DNA of 64,000 bases. Origin: Pseudophaeobacter arcticus DSM 23566. GTDB lineage: Bacteria > Pseudomonadota > Alphaproteobacteria > Rhodobacterales > Rhodobacteraceae. Shown one piece after another: positions 46,838-56,001 of this stretch. Position numbers and translations under genes: made by a program. Where the stretch lies: contig NZ_KI421507.1 in the NCBI RefSeq assembly GCF_000473205.1, forward strand, positions 2,657,302 through 2,721,301. The letters run 5' to 3'. Each line of letters begins with the position of its first letter. The first letter of the stretch is position 1. Under the pieces are notes generated by a model. It saw only the letters and a list, made by a program, of their open reading frames with translations. It had not been told where the DNA came from and searched no databases.

Positions 46838-48019
46838 ATGAAATCAATGGTCAGCCCCTTTGCCAAACTTGCCCTGGCCGCCAGCTTTGGACTTTGCCTG
46901 ACGGCGCTGCCGCTTGCCGCTTTTGACACCAAGGCGCGGGCCGCCTACGTGGTGGATCAGGGGACCGACACCGTGCTTTTGTCCAAGAATGCCGATGTTC
47001 CGCTGCCCCCGGCTTCGATGTCGAAACTGATGACGCTGTATGTCGCCTTTGAAGCGCTGCGCGATGGCCGGCTGTCTTTGGATGAGCGTCTGCCTGTCAG
47101 TGCCCATGCCATGAGCTATGGCGGCTCAACCATGTTTCTGGACACCACCGACCGGGTGCGTGTCGAAGACCTGCTGCGCGGCATTATCGTTTTGTCGGGC
47201 AATGACGCCTGTGTGGTCATCGCCGAGGCGCTCAGCCCCGATGGCACAGAGGCCGGTTTTGCCCGCTACATGACCAAACGCGCCCATGAGATGGGCATGA
47301 GTGATGCCAGTTTTGCCAATGCCAACGGCTGGCCCGCTATTGGCCACCGCATGTCGATGCGTGACCTTGGCATCCTTGCCGAACATCTAATCGAAGACTT
47401 CCCACAGTATTACCCTCTGTTTTCAGAGAAGAGTTTTGCCTTTGATGGTCGTGCGCCCTCCAATACCCACAACCGCAATCCCCTGCTCGGGCTTGGCATC
47501 GGTGCGGATGGGCTGAAGACCGGTCACACCTCTGAGGCAGGCTATGGCCTGGTCGGGTCCGCCGTGCAGGGGGATCGCCGGGTGATCTTTGTGGTGACCG
47601 GATTGGACAGCACAAAGGCCCGCGCAGAGGAGGCTGAGGCCATTGTTAACTGGTCGTTTCGCCAATTTGCCAAAAAGATCGTCGCCAAGGCCGGTGTCTC
47701 GGTTGCCAGCGCCGAAGTTTGGCGGGGAGCGGAACGATCGGTAGGCCTGGTGCCTGAAACCGATCTGGAAATCCTGCTGCCTGCCCTCGCAGGCTCTGAA
47801 ATCCCGGCTGAGGTGGTCTATTCCGGCCCAATCAATGCCCCCATCAGCAAAGGTCAACAACTGGCAGAGCTGGTTCTGCAGCCGGAGGGGCTGCCCGAAA
47901 TCCGCCTGCCCCTGGTGGCTGAACAGGATGTCGCCAATGCGGGGTTCTTTCAGCGGGTGCAAAATGCAGCAAAGGTTCTGTCCAGACGCCTGATTGCTGG
48001 TCCCGAGGCACAACAGTGA
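46838..48019 (+). CDS. D-alanyl-D-alanine carboxypeptidase (DacC/DacA type)
   Basis: A 393-residue class C-type PBP5 family enzyme with a signal peptide (about 1-36). The active site is Ser60-Met-Ser-Lys63, with Ser120-Gly-Asn122 and Lys227-Thr-Gly229. The C-terminal PBP5_C domain (residues about 280-380) and an amphipathic tail follow. It trims the terminal D-alanine from peptidoglycan pentapeptides. The ATG at 46838 has GGAGG upstream; the open frame to 46784 overlaps the SPOR gene. It overlaps tmk by four bases. Confidence 0.93.
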   Translation: MKSMVSPFAKLALAASFGLCLTALPLAAFDTKARAAYVVDQGTDTVLLSKNADVPLPPASMSKLMTLYVAFEALRDGRLSLDERLPVSAHAMSYGGSTMFLDTTDRVRVEDLLRGIIVLSGNDACVVIAEALSPDGTEAGFARYMTKRAHEMGMSDASFANANGWPAIGHRMSMRDLGILAEHLIEDFPQYYPLFSEKSFAFDGRAPSNTHNRNPLLGLGIGADGLKTGHTSEAGYGLVGSAVQGDRRVIFVVTGLDSTKARAEEAEAIVNWSFRQFAKKIVAKAGVSVASAEVWRGAERSVGLVPETDLEILLPALAGSEIPAEVVYSGPINAPISKGQQLAELVLQPEGLPEIRLPLVAEQDVANAGFFQRVQNAAKVLSRRLIAGPEAQQ

Positions 48020-48684
48020 GCGAGAATAGCATACGCCTGCCGACCGGCCTGTTCCTGACCTTTGAAGGTATTGACGGCTCGGGCAAATCAAGCCAGTGCA
48101 AACGCCTGGCCGAAGCTCTGCGCGCGGCGGGCTACGATGTTGTCCTCACCCGCGAGCCCGGCGGCTCTGAGGGGGCCGAGGATATCCGCCGCCTGGTGCT
48201 GGAAGGCGACCCAGACAAGTGGTCCGCCGAGACCGAGATCCTGTTGTTCACCGCCGCACGGCGCGACCACCTGGAACGCACCATTCTGCCCGCTCTGGCT
48301 GCGGGCAAGGTGGTGATATGTGACCGCTTTGCCGATAGCACCCGGATGTACCAGGGCATGTCGCGGGGCGATTTGCGCGCCACGGTGGATCAGCTGCATG
48401 CGCTCATGATTGGACGTGAACCGGACCTGACCCTGCTTATTGATATGGATCCCGCCACCGGCCTGTCCCGCGCCAAGGGGCGCCAGGGCACCGAAGAACG
48501 GTTTGAGGATTTTGGCCTCGGCCTGCAGGAGAAAATGCGCGCGGGCTTTTTGTCTCTGGCGTCTGAGTTTCCCGACCGTTTCAGAGTTGTGGATGGTGCC
48601 CGGGATATCGACACCGTTGCTGCTGATGTTTTGCGCCTCACTGAGGCCGCACTGGCGGCCCGTACCAAAGCAGCGCAGCAATGA
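48016..48684 (+). CDS. tmk: Thymidylate kinase
   Basis: A 222-residue kinase that phosphorylates dTMP to dTDP. The P-loop is GIDGSGKSSQ (about 16-25), the dTMP-binding DRX motif is CDRFADSTRMYQG, and TREPGGSEGAEDIR and the lid region LSRAKGRQGTEERF are family features. It starts at GTG in a GTGA overlap with the dacC stop and overlaps holB by four bases (ATGA), so the block is translationally coupled. Confidence 0.95.
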   Translation: MSENSIRLPTGLFLTFEGIDGSGKSSQCKRLAEALRAAGYDVVLTREPGGSEGAEDIRRLVLEGDPDKWSAETEILLFTAARRDHLERTILPALAAGKVVICDRFADSTRMYQGMSRGDLRATVDQLHALMIGREPDLTLLIDMDPATGLSRAKGRQGTEERFEDFGLGLQEKMRAGFLSLASEFPDRFRVVDGARDIDTVAADVLRLTEAALAARTKAAQQ

Positions 48685-49817
48685 GCCGCGCCCCCAAGGC
48701 AAAAGCCGACGAAGAGCTGCCGCGCGCCGATCAGGCCCCAGGCGCGCCGCACCCGCGCGAGACCACCCAGCTCTTTGGGCAGGATCAGGCAGAGCAGGAT
48801 TTTCTCACCGCCTTCAACTCCAACCGGCTGCATCACGGCTGGTTGCTCACCGGACCGCAGGGCGTCGGCAAGGCGACCCTGGCCTGGCGCATCGCCCGGT
48901 TCCTGCTGGCGACGCCAGCCGCCGAGGAAGGCTTGTTTGGTGCACCGCCCCCAGCCACCTCGCTGTCGATTGACCCCGAACACCCGGTGTCACACCGCAT
49001 TCAGGCCCTGGCCGAGCCCGGGCTGGTCGCCATCAGCCGCAGCTACAACGACAAGGGCAAGCTGCGCGATCAGATCGTGGTCGATGATATCCGCAAACTG
49101 AACCGCTTTTTTGGCCTGTCCTCCACCGACGGCGGCCGCCGCGTGGTGATTGTGGATGCCGCAGACGACATGAACATAAGTGCGGCCAACGCCTTGCTGA
49201 AAATGCTCGAAGAGCCCCCTGCCCGCACCACTTTGCTGTTGATCTCCCATCAGCCCTCGCGCCTGCTGCCGACGATCCGGTCCCGCTGCCGCACCCTGCG
49301 ACTGGGGCCGCTTTTGCCGGAAGATATGCAATCTGCCTTGGCGCAGGCCGGAGCCGAACTGCCTGAAAACACCGCCCATCTCACCGCCCTGGCGGCGGGG
49401 TCTGTTGGGGCCGCCCTGCGAATGTTGAACCTTGGCGGGCTAAGGATCTACGCCGAGCTGGTACAGATCCTGAACACCATGCCCCGGTTGGATCGCCAAC
49501 GCGCCATCGCTCTGGCTGAGGCCTCAGCCCAGCGCGGCGCAGCCGAGAAGTTTGAACTGCTGCTCACCCTGATCGAGGTCGCCCTGTCGCGGCTTGCCCG
49601 AACCGGCGCCACAGGTCAGCCGCCACAGCCCGAAGCCGCAGCAGGCGAGGCCGCAATGCTGACCCGACTGGCCGCAACGCCGCTGCAGGGGCGCGCCTGG
49701 GCTGATCTCTCGGCTGAGGCCACGACGCGCGCACGCCACGGGCAGGCCGTGAACCTTGACCCGGCTTCACTTGTCCTAGATACGGTTTTCAAGATGCAAG
49801 AGACCGCATCCCGGTGA
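48681..49817 (+). CDS. holB: DNA polymerase III delta' subunit
   Basis: A 378-residue clamp-loader subunit. The N-terminal AAA+ fold contains GPQGVGKATLAWRIARFLL, the central ADDMNISAANALLKMLEEPP segment, and the SRC motif ISHQPSRLLPTIRSRCRTL. The P-loop keeps GxxxxGK. An N-terminal arm of about 30 residues is charged. It helps load the sliding clamp. The tmk-holB order is common in proteobacteria. Confidence 0.95.
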   Translation: MSRAPKAKADEELPRADQAPGAPHPRETTQLFGQDQAEQDFLTAFNSNRLHHGWLLTGPQGVGKATLAWRIARFLLATPAAEEGLFGAPPPATSLSIDPEHPVSHRIQALAEPGLVAISRSYNDKGKLRDQIVVDDIRKLNRFFGLSSTDGGRRVVIVDAADDMNISAANALLKMLEEPPARTTLLLISHQPSRLLPTIRSRCRTLRLGPLLPEDMQSALAQAGAELPENTAHLTALAAGSVGAALRMLNLGGLRIYAELVQILNTMPRLDRQRAIALAEASAQRGAAEKFELLLTLIEVALSRLARTGATGQPPQPEAAAGEAAMLTRLAATPLQGRAWADLSAEATTRARHGQAVNLDPASLVLDTVFKMQETASR

Positions 49818-49866
49818 CCTATAGACAGGCCATCCCGGATCCGGCCAGACACACGACGAGGCAGGC

Positions 49867-50676
49867 ATGAGCACCACAATTCCACAGATCACCGATAGCC
49901 ATTGCCATCTGGATTTCCCCGATTTTGAGGGCGAGCTGGATGCGGTCATTGCCCGCGCTGCCGAGGCAGGCGTGACCCGCATGGTCACCATCTGCACCAA
50001 GCTCAGGAACGAGCCTGCTGTGCGCGCCATCGCCGAGACCCATGCACCGGTGTTCTACGCCGCAGGCACCCACCCGATGAGCGTCGCCTCAGAACCCATG
50101 GCCAGCTATGATGATCTGGTTGCCCTGGCGGATCATCCAAAATTTGTCGGTATTGGCGAGACCGGGCTCGACTATCACTATACGGCCGAAAGCGCCGAAA
50201 TTCAGCAGCAGTCCCTGCGCACCCATATTGCCGCCGCCCGCGACACCAAACTGCCGCTGATCATCCACGCCCGTGCCGCCGATGACGATATGGCGCGGAT
50301 CCTGCGCGAAGAGATGCAAAACGGTGCCTTCAGCTGCGTCATGCACTGTTTCTCCTCTTCGGTTGAACTGGGCCGGGCGGCGCTGGACCTTGGGTTTTAC
50401 CTGTCGATGTCAGGTATTTCAGCCTTCCCCAAAAGCCAGGAGCTGCGCGACATCTTTGCCGAAGCGCCACTCGACCGTATCCTGGTGGAAACCGACGCCC
50501 CCTATCTGGCGCCACCGCCCCATCGCGGCAAACGCAACGAACCGGCATATTCGGCCCTCACCGCGCAGGTTGGGGCCCAGGTCTTTGATCTGGACTATGG
50601 TGATTTTGCCGCGCAGACCCAGGCCAATTTTGACCGCCTGTTCTGGAAGGCCGCCCGGTATGAGGCCGCTGCCTGA
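49867..50676 (+). CDS. TatD family metal-dependent hydrolase
   Basis: A 269-residue TIM-barrel nuclease/hydrolase. Metal ligands are His12 and His14 (DSHCHLDFPDF), the conserved GIGETGLDYHY, and late ILVETDAPYLAPPPHRGKRN. TatD proteins act as DNA exonucleases, not in protein export. GAGGCAGGC precedes the ATG. Its stop overlaps the MBL gene start (TGATG). Confidence 0.94.
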   Translation: MSTTIPQITDSHCHLDFPDFEGELDAVIARAAEAGVTRMVTICTKLRNEPAVRAIAETHAPVFYAAGTHPMSVASEPMASYDDLVALADHPKFVGIGETGLDYHYTAESAEIQQQSLRTHIAAARDTKLPLIIHARAADDDMARILREEMQNGAFSCVMHCFSSSVELGRAALDLGFYLSMSGISAFPKSQELRDIFAEAPLDRILVETDAPYLAPPPHRGKRNEPAYSALTAQVGAQVFDLDYGDFAAQTQANFDRLFWKAARYEAAA

Positions 50677-51473
50677 TGGCTGAGCTGCGCTATACAATTC
50701 TGGGCTGCGGCTCTTCCGGTGGGGTGCCCCGCCTGGGCGGTCATTGGGGCGACTGCGACCCTGACAACCCACGCAACCGTCGCCGCCGCTGTTCCATGCT
50801 GGTGGAACGCGACGGGCCGGATGGCACCACCTCGGTGCTGATCGACACCTCGCCTGACATGCGCAGCCAGTTGCTGGATGCCGGGGTGGGACGGCTGGAC
50901 GCGGTGGTCTATACCCATTCCCATGCCGATCATGTGCATGGCATGGATGACCTGCGGATGATCGTCTTCAACATGCGCGCCCGCGTGCCCGTCTACGCCG
51001 ATGGCGATACGCAAAATGCGCTGCTGTCGCGCTTTGGCTATGCCTTTGTGCAGCCCGAAGGCTCCCCCTATCCGCCGATCCTGGATCTGCGGACCATTGA
51101 TGGCGCCTTTTCCATTGGTGGCCCCGGCGGCGAGATCCCTTTCCTGCCCTTTGAGGTCAATCACGGGGCCATGGATGCCCTGGGGTTCCGCATTGGCAAT
51201 CTCGCCTATCTGCCGGATGTTGCCGAAATCTCCGAGGATGTCACCGAGGTGCTGGAAGGGCTGGATTATTGGGTTCTGGATGCCCTGCGTCGCAGCCCAC
51301 ACCCCACCCATTTCAGTCTTGAGCAGGCCTTGGCCTGGATCGAGCGGATGCAGCCAAAACGCGCGGTGCTGACCAATATGCATGTTGATCTGGACTATGC
51401 CACGCTTGAGGCCGAGACCGCCGATCACATCACCCCGGCCTATGACGGCATGGTCATTCGCTGCCCGCTGTAG
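50676..51473 (+). CDS. MBL-fold hydrolase, PhnP-like
   Basis: A 265-residue metallo-beta-lactamase-fold protein. The metal motif is THSHADHVHGMDDLR (HxHxDH), with a late VNHGAMDAL and DLDYATLEAETADHI. PhnP-type members hydrolyse cyclic phosphodiesters. A cluster of basic residues (RNRRRRC) near residue 30 is shared with this subfamily. Together with the TatD gene it ends the housekeeping block. Confidence 0.9.
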   Translation: MAELRYTILGCGSSGGVPRLGGHWGDCDPDNPRNRRRRCSMLVERDGPDGTTSVLIDTSPDMRSQLLDAGVGRLDAVVYTHSHADHVHGMDDLRMIVFNMRARVPVYADGDTQNALLSRFGYAFVQPEGSPYPPILDLRTIDGAFSIGGPGGEIPFLPFEVNHGAMDALGFRIGNLAYLPDVAEISEDVTEVLEGLDYWVLDALRRSPHPTHFSLEQALAWIERMQPKRAVLTNMHVDLDYATLEAETADHITPAYDGMVIRCPL

Positions 51474-51486
51474 GCAAGGTTTTCTC

Positions 51487-51505
51487 CGGGCGGCCCTGCC
51501 GCCCG
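51487..51505 (+). terminator. GC hairpin after the MBL gene
   Basis: CGGGCGGC-CCT-GCCGCCCG lies 14 bases after the stop codon. A run of T appears about 25 bases later, so termination may be inefficient. Confidence 0.5.
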
Positions 51506-51589
51506 CAGTAAGTGCAGAACCTGATTTTTTCTGCCTGGCCAGTCTGACCAGTCCCGCCAGTCTCGCCGCCGACCACATTGCCCAACGGG

Positions 51590-51623
51590 CCCGCCACTTT
51601 TCAAAGCCCGCCATTTTTCAAAG
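51590..51623. repeat. Tandem 17-bp duplication before the AEC gene
   Basis: CCCGCCACTTTTCAAAG and CCCGCCATTTTTCAAAG are adjacent and differ at one base. They end 30 bp upstream of the AEC transporter ATG. Confidence 0.9.
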
Positions 51624-51653
51624 CCCAAAGTGACTGCTCCAAAGGAAACCGCG

Positions 51654-52586
51654 ATGTTGCAAAGTCTGATTGATGTCATCCTGCCGGTCTTTCTGGTAGT
51701 GGCTGCAGGCTATGTCGCAACGCTAAAGGAGGTTTTCTCCGCCTCTCATATTGAGGGGCTGATGAAATTCACCCAGGGCTTTGCCATCCCCTGCCTGCTG
51801 TTTCACGCCATGGCCAATCTTGACCTGTCCAACAGTTTTGATCCCAAGTTGCTCATCAGCTTTTATACCGGAGCCGCAACCTGTTTTGGCATCGGTCTGA
51901 CGGGCGCCCGGCTGCTGTTCAAACGCGACTGGGAAGACTGCGTGGCCATCGGGTTCTGCTGCCTGTTCTCCAATTCCGTTCTGTTGGGGCTGCCCATTAC
52001 CGAACGCGCCTTTGGACCTGAGAACCTGACCGGCAACTATGCGATCATCGCCTTTCACTCTCCTTTTTGCTACGGGCTGGGCATCACCGCGATGGAGGTG
52101 GTGCGCAACCGCGGGGCTGGTGGGGTCAAAACCGTCTCTTCGGTGCTGACGGCGATGTTCAAAAACGTGCTGATCCTCGCCATCGCGCTTGGCTTTGCTT
52201 TCAACCTCGCGGGAGTGACGATCCCCACGGCTGTTGATGAAGCCCTGCAATTGGTCATTCGGGCCGCCCTGCCCGCAGCACTGTTTGCCCTGGGCGGCGT
52301 CTTGGTTCAGTACCGCCCCGAAGGCGATTTGCGCACCATTGGCTTTGTCTGCGTCATCGCGCTGATGGTGCATCCCAGCATTGTCTGGCTGCTGGGGGGA
52401 TCGCTGGGGCTGAAACAGGATCTGTTCCGCTCTGGTGTGCTGAACGCTGCCATGGCGCCGGGGTTCAACGCCTATATCTTTGCCAATATGTACGGGCGCG
52501 CCAAACGGGTCGCCGCCTCTTCGGTGCTGATTGCCACTGCCGCTTCGGTGATGACAGTCTGGTTCTGGCTGCTGGTGCTCAGCTAA
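51654..52586 (+). CDS. AEC family transporter (auxin efflux carrier-like)
   Basis: A 310-residue membrane protein with about ten hydrophobic segments in two inverted halves. The N-terminal half has LPVFLVVAAGYVAT and FAIPCLLFHAMANLDLSN; the C-terminal half has MAPGFNAYIFANMYGRAKR, typical of the family. Substrates are usually small organic anions. The start at 51654 has AAAGGAAACC upstream; 51630 (GTG) is less likely. It converges on the racemase-like gene 28 bases away. Confidence 0.9.
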   Translation: MLQSLIDVILPVFLVVAAGYVATLKEVFSASHIEGLMKFTQGFAIPCLLFHAMANLDLSNSFDPKLLISFYTGAATCFGIGLTGARLLFKRDWEDCVAIGFCCLFSNSVLLGLPITERAFGPENLTGNYAIIAFHSPFCYGLGITAMEVVRNRGAGGVKTVSSVLTAMFKNVLILAIALGFAFNLAGVTIPTAVDEALQLVIRAALPAALFALGGVLVQYRPEGDLRTIGFVCVIALMVHPSIVWLLGGSLGLKQDLFRSGVLNAAMAPGFNAYIFANMYGRAKRVAASSVLIATAASVMTVWFWLLVLS

Positions 52587-52614
52587 CGCCCCCTCACAGG
52601 AGGGAGCCCCTGAG

Positions 52615-53349
52615 CTACCAGCGGGGGTCATCCAGCTCCAGATCAAAGCGACGCGGCATCAGCCCGGCCTGAAACCAGGTGACAAAGCTTTGGATGGAGA
52701 ACACCGGCAGGCCCGTCACCCGGCGCAGATCGCGGGCATAGGGCACCATATTGGTGCATTCCAACACGATCGCCCCCAGATCCGGATTATCCGCCACCAG
52801 CGCCCGGGCGCTGTCAATCATGTCCAGCCGACAGGCTTCAAAGTCTATCGCCGCAGCATCCCCAAGTATATCACGGGTAAAGCAGCGCAGCCCCTCTGTG
52901 CCGCCAACCGGCGTATCCCCCGGCGCGCCCGCAGCACGCAGGTGGGCGGGGGTCAGTGTCTCCTTGGAAATGGTCAGGACGCCAACCCGCTTATCCCTAG
53001 GCAAAAGCGCCTGCACCATCGGCACCTGCATCAGCGAAGACGTCGCCACCGGCACCCCCAGCGCGGCTTTGACCTGATCCTGGATCAGCGCCAGAAAGCC
53101 GCAATTGGTGGTGATGCCATCACAGCCCATCGCAATCAGGTCACGCCCTGCCTCGATGAACAAATCCACCAGTTTGGTCGGATCATTGCGCACCACCAAA
53201 TCCGGAGTAGCACCGCGTACCACCCGGTAATGCACCGGAAAATCCCAGGTCAGGACATTGCCCATATCGCCGTGAATACGCGGGAACTGTGTTTCCAACA
53301 TCAAGATCCCCACCGCAGCCCCATAGACCGTCTTGCCACCCTGTTCCAT
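52615..53349 (-). CDS. Aspartate/glutamate racemase family protein
   Basis: A 244-residue protein with the two-cysteine active site of the Asp/Glu/hydantoin racemase superfamily: Cys83 in GITTNCGFLALI and Cys198 in IVLECTNMVPYA. Members are racemases, maleate isomerases or arylmalonate decarboxylases. The start at 53349 has AAGGAGA upstream. It follows the GntR gene by 52 bases on the same strand, so the two are probably one operon. The divergent thiamine-diphosphate enzyme suggests a shared catabolic pathway. Confidence 0.85.
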   Translation of the reverse strand: MEQGGKTVYGAAVGILMLETQFPRIHGDMGNVLTWDFPVHYRVVRGATPDLVVRNDPTKLVDLFIEAGRDLIAMGCDGITTNCGFLALIQDQVKAALGVPVATSSLMQVPMVQALLPRDKRVGVLTISKETLTPAHLRAAGAPGDTPVGGTEGLRCFTRDILGDAAAIDFEACRLDMIDSARALVADNPDLGAIVLECTNMVPYARDLRRVTGLPVFSIQSFVTWFQAGLMPRRFDLELDDPRW

Positions 53350-53401
53350 CCCGTCTCCTTTTGAGTAATGCCCGCCGCGCCCAGTGATTAGCGTCCAGTG
53401 C

Positions 53402-54097
53402 CTAGTCTTCGTCCGGCACATAGAGCTGGGAAAAGGCGATGCGCACCGCCTCGGTTGCCTCTTCACGGCGCTTTTCAATATGCCCCCGCAGGGCTTTGGT
53501 TGCAGCCTCAACGTCCCGTGCGGCCAGCCCCTGTAGCACCTGCCGATGGGCCGAAACATCGCCCGGCGGGCGCCCCTCAGCCTGATCGCGCATCCGCTTT
53601 AGATCAATCAAGCGGATATAGCGGATCCGCCCATTGAGGTTCTTCAGCATCCGTTGCAGTTCACTATTGCCGGACAATTGCACCAGGCGATTATGAAAAC
53701 TCTCGTCCAGCGCCAACAGCTCTTCCAAATCGGTGGCGCTTTCATAGTCCGGCTCCATCCGGTCCAGATAGTCGGAAAATGCGGAGATATCTTGCTCTGG
53801 TGCGCGCAGGCAAGCAATGCGCAGGGCTTCACATTCGATCGCCACACGCGCCTCATACAGGTCAAGAATATAGCCTGGCGTCAGCGGGCGGCAAAAGAAT
53901 CCCCGGTTGATCTGAAAGGTCAAAAACCCCTCGGCCACCAGCCGGTTCAGCGCCTCCCGCAACGGCGTGCGGCTGGCCCCCAGCACCTCGGACACGGCAC
54001 TTTCATTGATCCGCTGGTCAGGCTTGAAGGCAAAATCCGCTGCCATCCGGCGCAGCGCCTCATAGACCCGATCAACATTGCTTTCCCGTTTGGCCAT
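53402..54097 (-). CDS. GntR family regulator (FCD/FadR subfamily)
   Basis: A 231-residue regulator. The helix-turn-helix at about residues 10-75 has INESAVSEVLGASRTPLREA and NRGFFCRPLTPGYILDLYEA; a helical FCD domain follows with CEALRIACLRAPEQD and ALDESFHNRLVQLSGN, whose His and Asp/Glu residues often bind metal or an organic acid. The start at 54097 matches the family. It is divergent from the thiamine-diphosphate enzyme gene and has a perfect palindrome upstream, its probable operator. Confidence 0.9.
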   Translation of the reverse strand: MAKRESNVDRVYEALRRMAADFAFKPDQRINESAVSEVLGASRTPLREALNRLVAEGFLTFQINRGFFCRPLTPGYILDLYEARVAIECEALRIACLRAPEQDISAFSDYLDRMEPDYESATDLEELLALDESFHNRLVQLSGNSELQRMLKNLNGRIRYIRLIDLKRMRDQAEGRPPGDVSAHRQVLQGLAARDVEAATKALRGHIEKRREEATEAVRIAFSQLYVPDED

Positions 54098-54190
54098 CTT
54101 GTTCCGCTCGCATCCTGATCTTGGCGCAGTTCCCTGCTGATTTGAGGCCACGCTAGAGCAGACTTGACTTGTCCGCAATAATGAACTCCA

Positions 54191-54204
54191 AACTGTATAC
54201 AGTT
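54191..54204. promoter_or_regulatory. Candidate GntR operator palindrome
   Basis: AACTGTATACAGTT is a perfect 14-bp palindrome, in the 212-bp gap between the GntR gene and the divergent thiamine-diphosphate enzyme gene. FadR-subfamily GntR sites commonly have a GTATAC-type centre, which fits. Confidence 0.6.
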
Positions 54205-54309
54205 GTGAGCACACGACTTGATTCCATTGGTGATGCAATGAACAAAACGCGGCACCCGTAGAGAGCTGCACAATGACCAAAACAGATTGATCAAACCCGG
54301 GAGAGTAAA

Positions 54310-56001
54310 ATGAGCAATGCGATGAACGGCGCCGAGGCCCTGGTGCGGATGTTGGAAGCCCACGGCGTGCGCCATGTCTTTGGTCTGTGCGGCGACACCA
54401 CCCTGCCCTTTTATGACGCGCTTTATGGCCTGGATCACGGCATAACCCATGTGCTTACCCGCGACGAGCGCTCTGCGACCTATATGGCCGATGGCTATTC
54501 CCGCGTCACTGGTCGCCCCGGCGTGGCCGAGGGTCCCTCCGGTGGCGGCGCCACCTATATCCTGCCCGGCCTCATTGAAGCCACCGAAAGCTCCTACGCG
54601 GTTCTTGGCATCACCACCGACATCTCGGTTGCGTCTTATGGAAAATACCCGCTGACAGAGGTCGACCAGGAGGCCCTGATGCGGCCCCTGACCAAGTGGA
54701 ACACGGTGATCAAACAGTCCCAACACATCCCCCGGATGGTGCGCACCGCTTTCAAGGCCATGACCACTGGCCGGTCAGGTGCGGCTCATCTTGGCCTGCC
54801 ATATGATGTGCAATATGATGCGGTTGACCCCAGTGATATCTGGGCAGACCCAAAACACCAAAGCTATCCCGCCTACCCGCAGGCGCCCGAACCCGGCGCT
54901 GCAGAGGCGGCGATTGATGCAATTTTATCGGCAAAATCGCCGCTGATCATCTGTGGCGGCGGCATTGTGATTGCCGGCGCCATGGAGGAGCTCTCCCGGC
55001 TTGCCACCCGCCTGGATATTCCAGTCGCAACCTCGATCTCAGGTCAGGGATCCCTGGCCGAGACCCATGCCAATTGCCTGGGTGTTGTGGGCTCAAACGG
55101 CGGCACCGATGAAACCTGGGAAATGATGGAGGCGGCGGATCTGGTGGTGTTCATGGGCTGTCGTGCAGGCTCTACCACCACCTCGCGCTGGGAGGCCCCG
55201 GCACCCGGCACCCGTATCGTGCATTTTGACAATGACCCGATGGTGATCGGCGCCAATTACCGCACCGAGGTGGGGGTGGTGGGCGACCTGCGGCTCTCGC
55301 TGGCTGCGGTCAACGCGGTGCTGGATCGCCGGGCGCAGGGCGCGGATAGCTTTGGCGGTGCTGCTGCCATCGCACAGATCAAAGCGCGCAAGTTTGAAAG
55401 GTTTCATCACCTGGCCCAAAGCACCGAGACCCCAATCCGCCCCGAGCGCGTGGTTGATGCGCTGATGAAAGTGCTGCCGCCGGATGCCACTGTGGTTTCT
55501 GATCCCGGGACCAGTTGTCCGTATTTTTCGGCCTATTACCAATTGCAGCAACCGGGGCGCTATTTCATCACCAACCGGGCGCATGGCGCCCTTGGCTACG
55601 CGCTTTCGGCTTCCTTGGGGGCATGGTTCGGGCGGCCCGCATCAAAAACCGTGGCCTTGATGGGAGATGGATCCTTTGGATTTACCGTGGGTGAGCTGGA
55701 GACCGTCTGTCGCGCCCGCGCGCCCATCACCTTTGTGGTGTTCTCCAATTCAAACTTCGGCTGGATCAAGGCCAGCCAGTTCGCGGACAAGGGCGCGCGG
55801 TACTACAACGTCGATTTCAACCGCACCGACCATGCCGCCATCGCTGCCGCCTATGGTATCAAAAGCTGGCGTGTGGACAAGCCCGAGGACCTGGAGCGGG
55901 TGATGCGCGAGGCGGTTAATCACGACGGCCCCACCCTGGTGGATGTGGTCTGTCAGCCCCTGGAGGAAAGCAACGCCCCTGTTCGGCGCTGGATGGGGTG
56001 A
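54310..56001 (+). CDS. Thiamine-diphosphate-dependent enzyme, acetolactate synthase-like
   Basis: A 563-residue three-domain ThDP enzyme. The cofactor-activating Glu is Glu53 (TRDERSATYMADGYSRVTG). A central domain resembles the FAD/NAD-type domain (KSPLIICGGGIVIAGAMEEL). The C-terminal ThDP/Mg site is GDGSFGFTVGE followed about 25 residues later by VVFSNSNFGWIK. It resembles acetolactate synthase in length and order, but the substrate is not known. Gly/Ser-rich EGPSGGGATYILPG is distinctive. It is divergent from the GntR/racemase-like operon and probably shares its regulation. Confidence 0.9.
   Translation: MSNAMNGAEALVRMLEAHGVRHVFGLCGDTTLPFYDALYGLDHGITHVLTRDERSATYMADGYSRVTGRPGVAEGPSGGGATYILPGLIEATESSYAVLGITTDISVASYGKYPLTEVDQEALMRPLTKWNTVIKQSQHIPRMVRTAFKAMTTGRSGAAHLGLPYDVQYDAVDPSDIWADPKHQSYPAYPQAPEPGAAEAAIDAILSAKSPLIICGGGIVIAGAMEELSRLATRLDIPVATSISGQGSLAETHANCLGVVGSNGGTDETWEMMEAADLVVFMGCRAGSTTTSRWEAPAPGTRIVHFDNDPMVIGANYRTEVGVVGDLRLSLAAVNAVLDRRAQGADSFGGAAAIAQIKARKFERFHHLAQSTETPIRPERVVDALMKVLPPDATVVSDPGTSCPYFSAYYQLQQPGRYFITNRAHGALGYALSASLGAWFGRPASKTVALMGDGSFGFTVGELETVCRARAPITFVVFSNSNFGWIKASQFADKGARYYNVDFNRTDHAAIAAAYGIKSWRVDKPEDLERVMREAVNHDGPTLVDVVCQPLEESNAPVRRWMG

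Noticed and set aside
49818..49866. Absence of a methionyl-tRNA synthetase gene between holB and tatD.
   Set aside because: I recall metG lying there in some alphaproteobacteria, but its absence is not evidence of loss, since it can be elsewhere in the genome.
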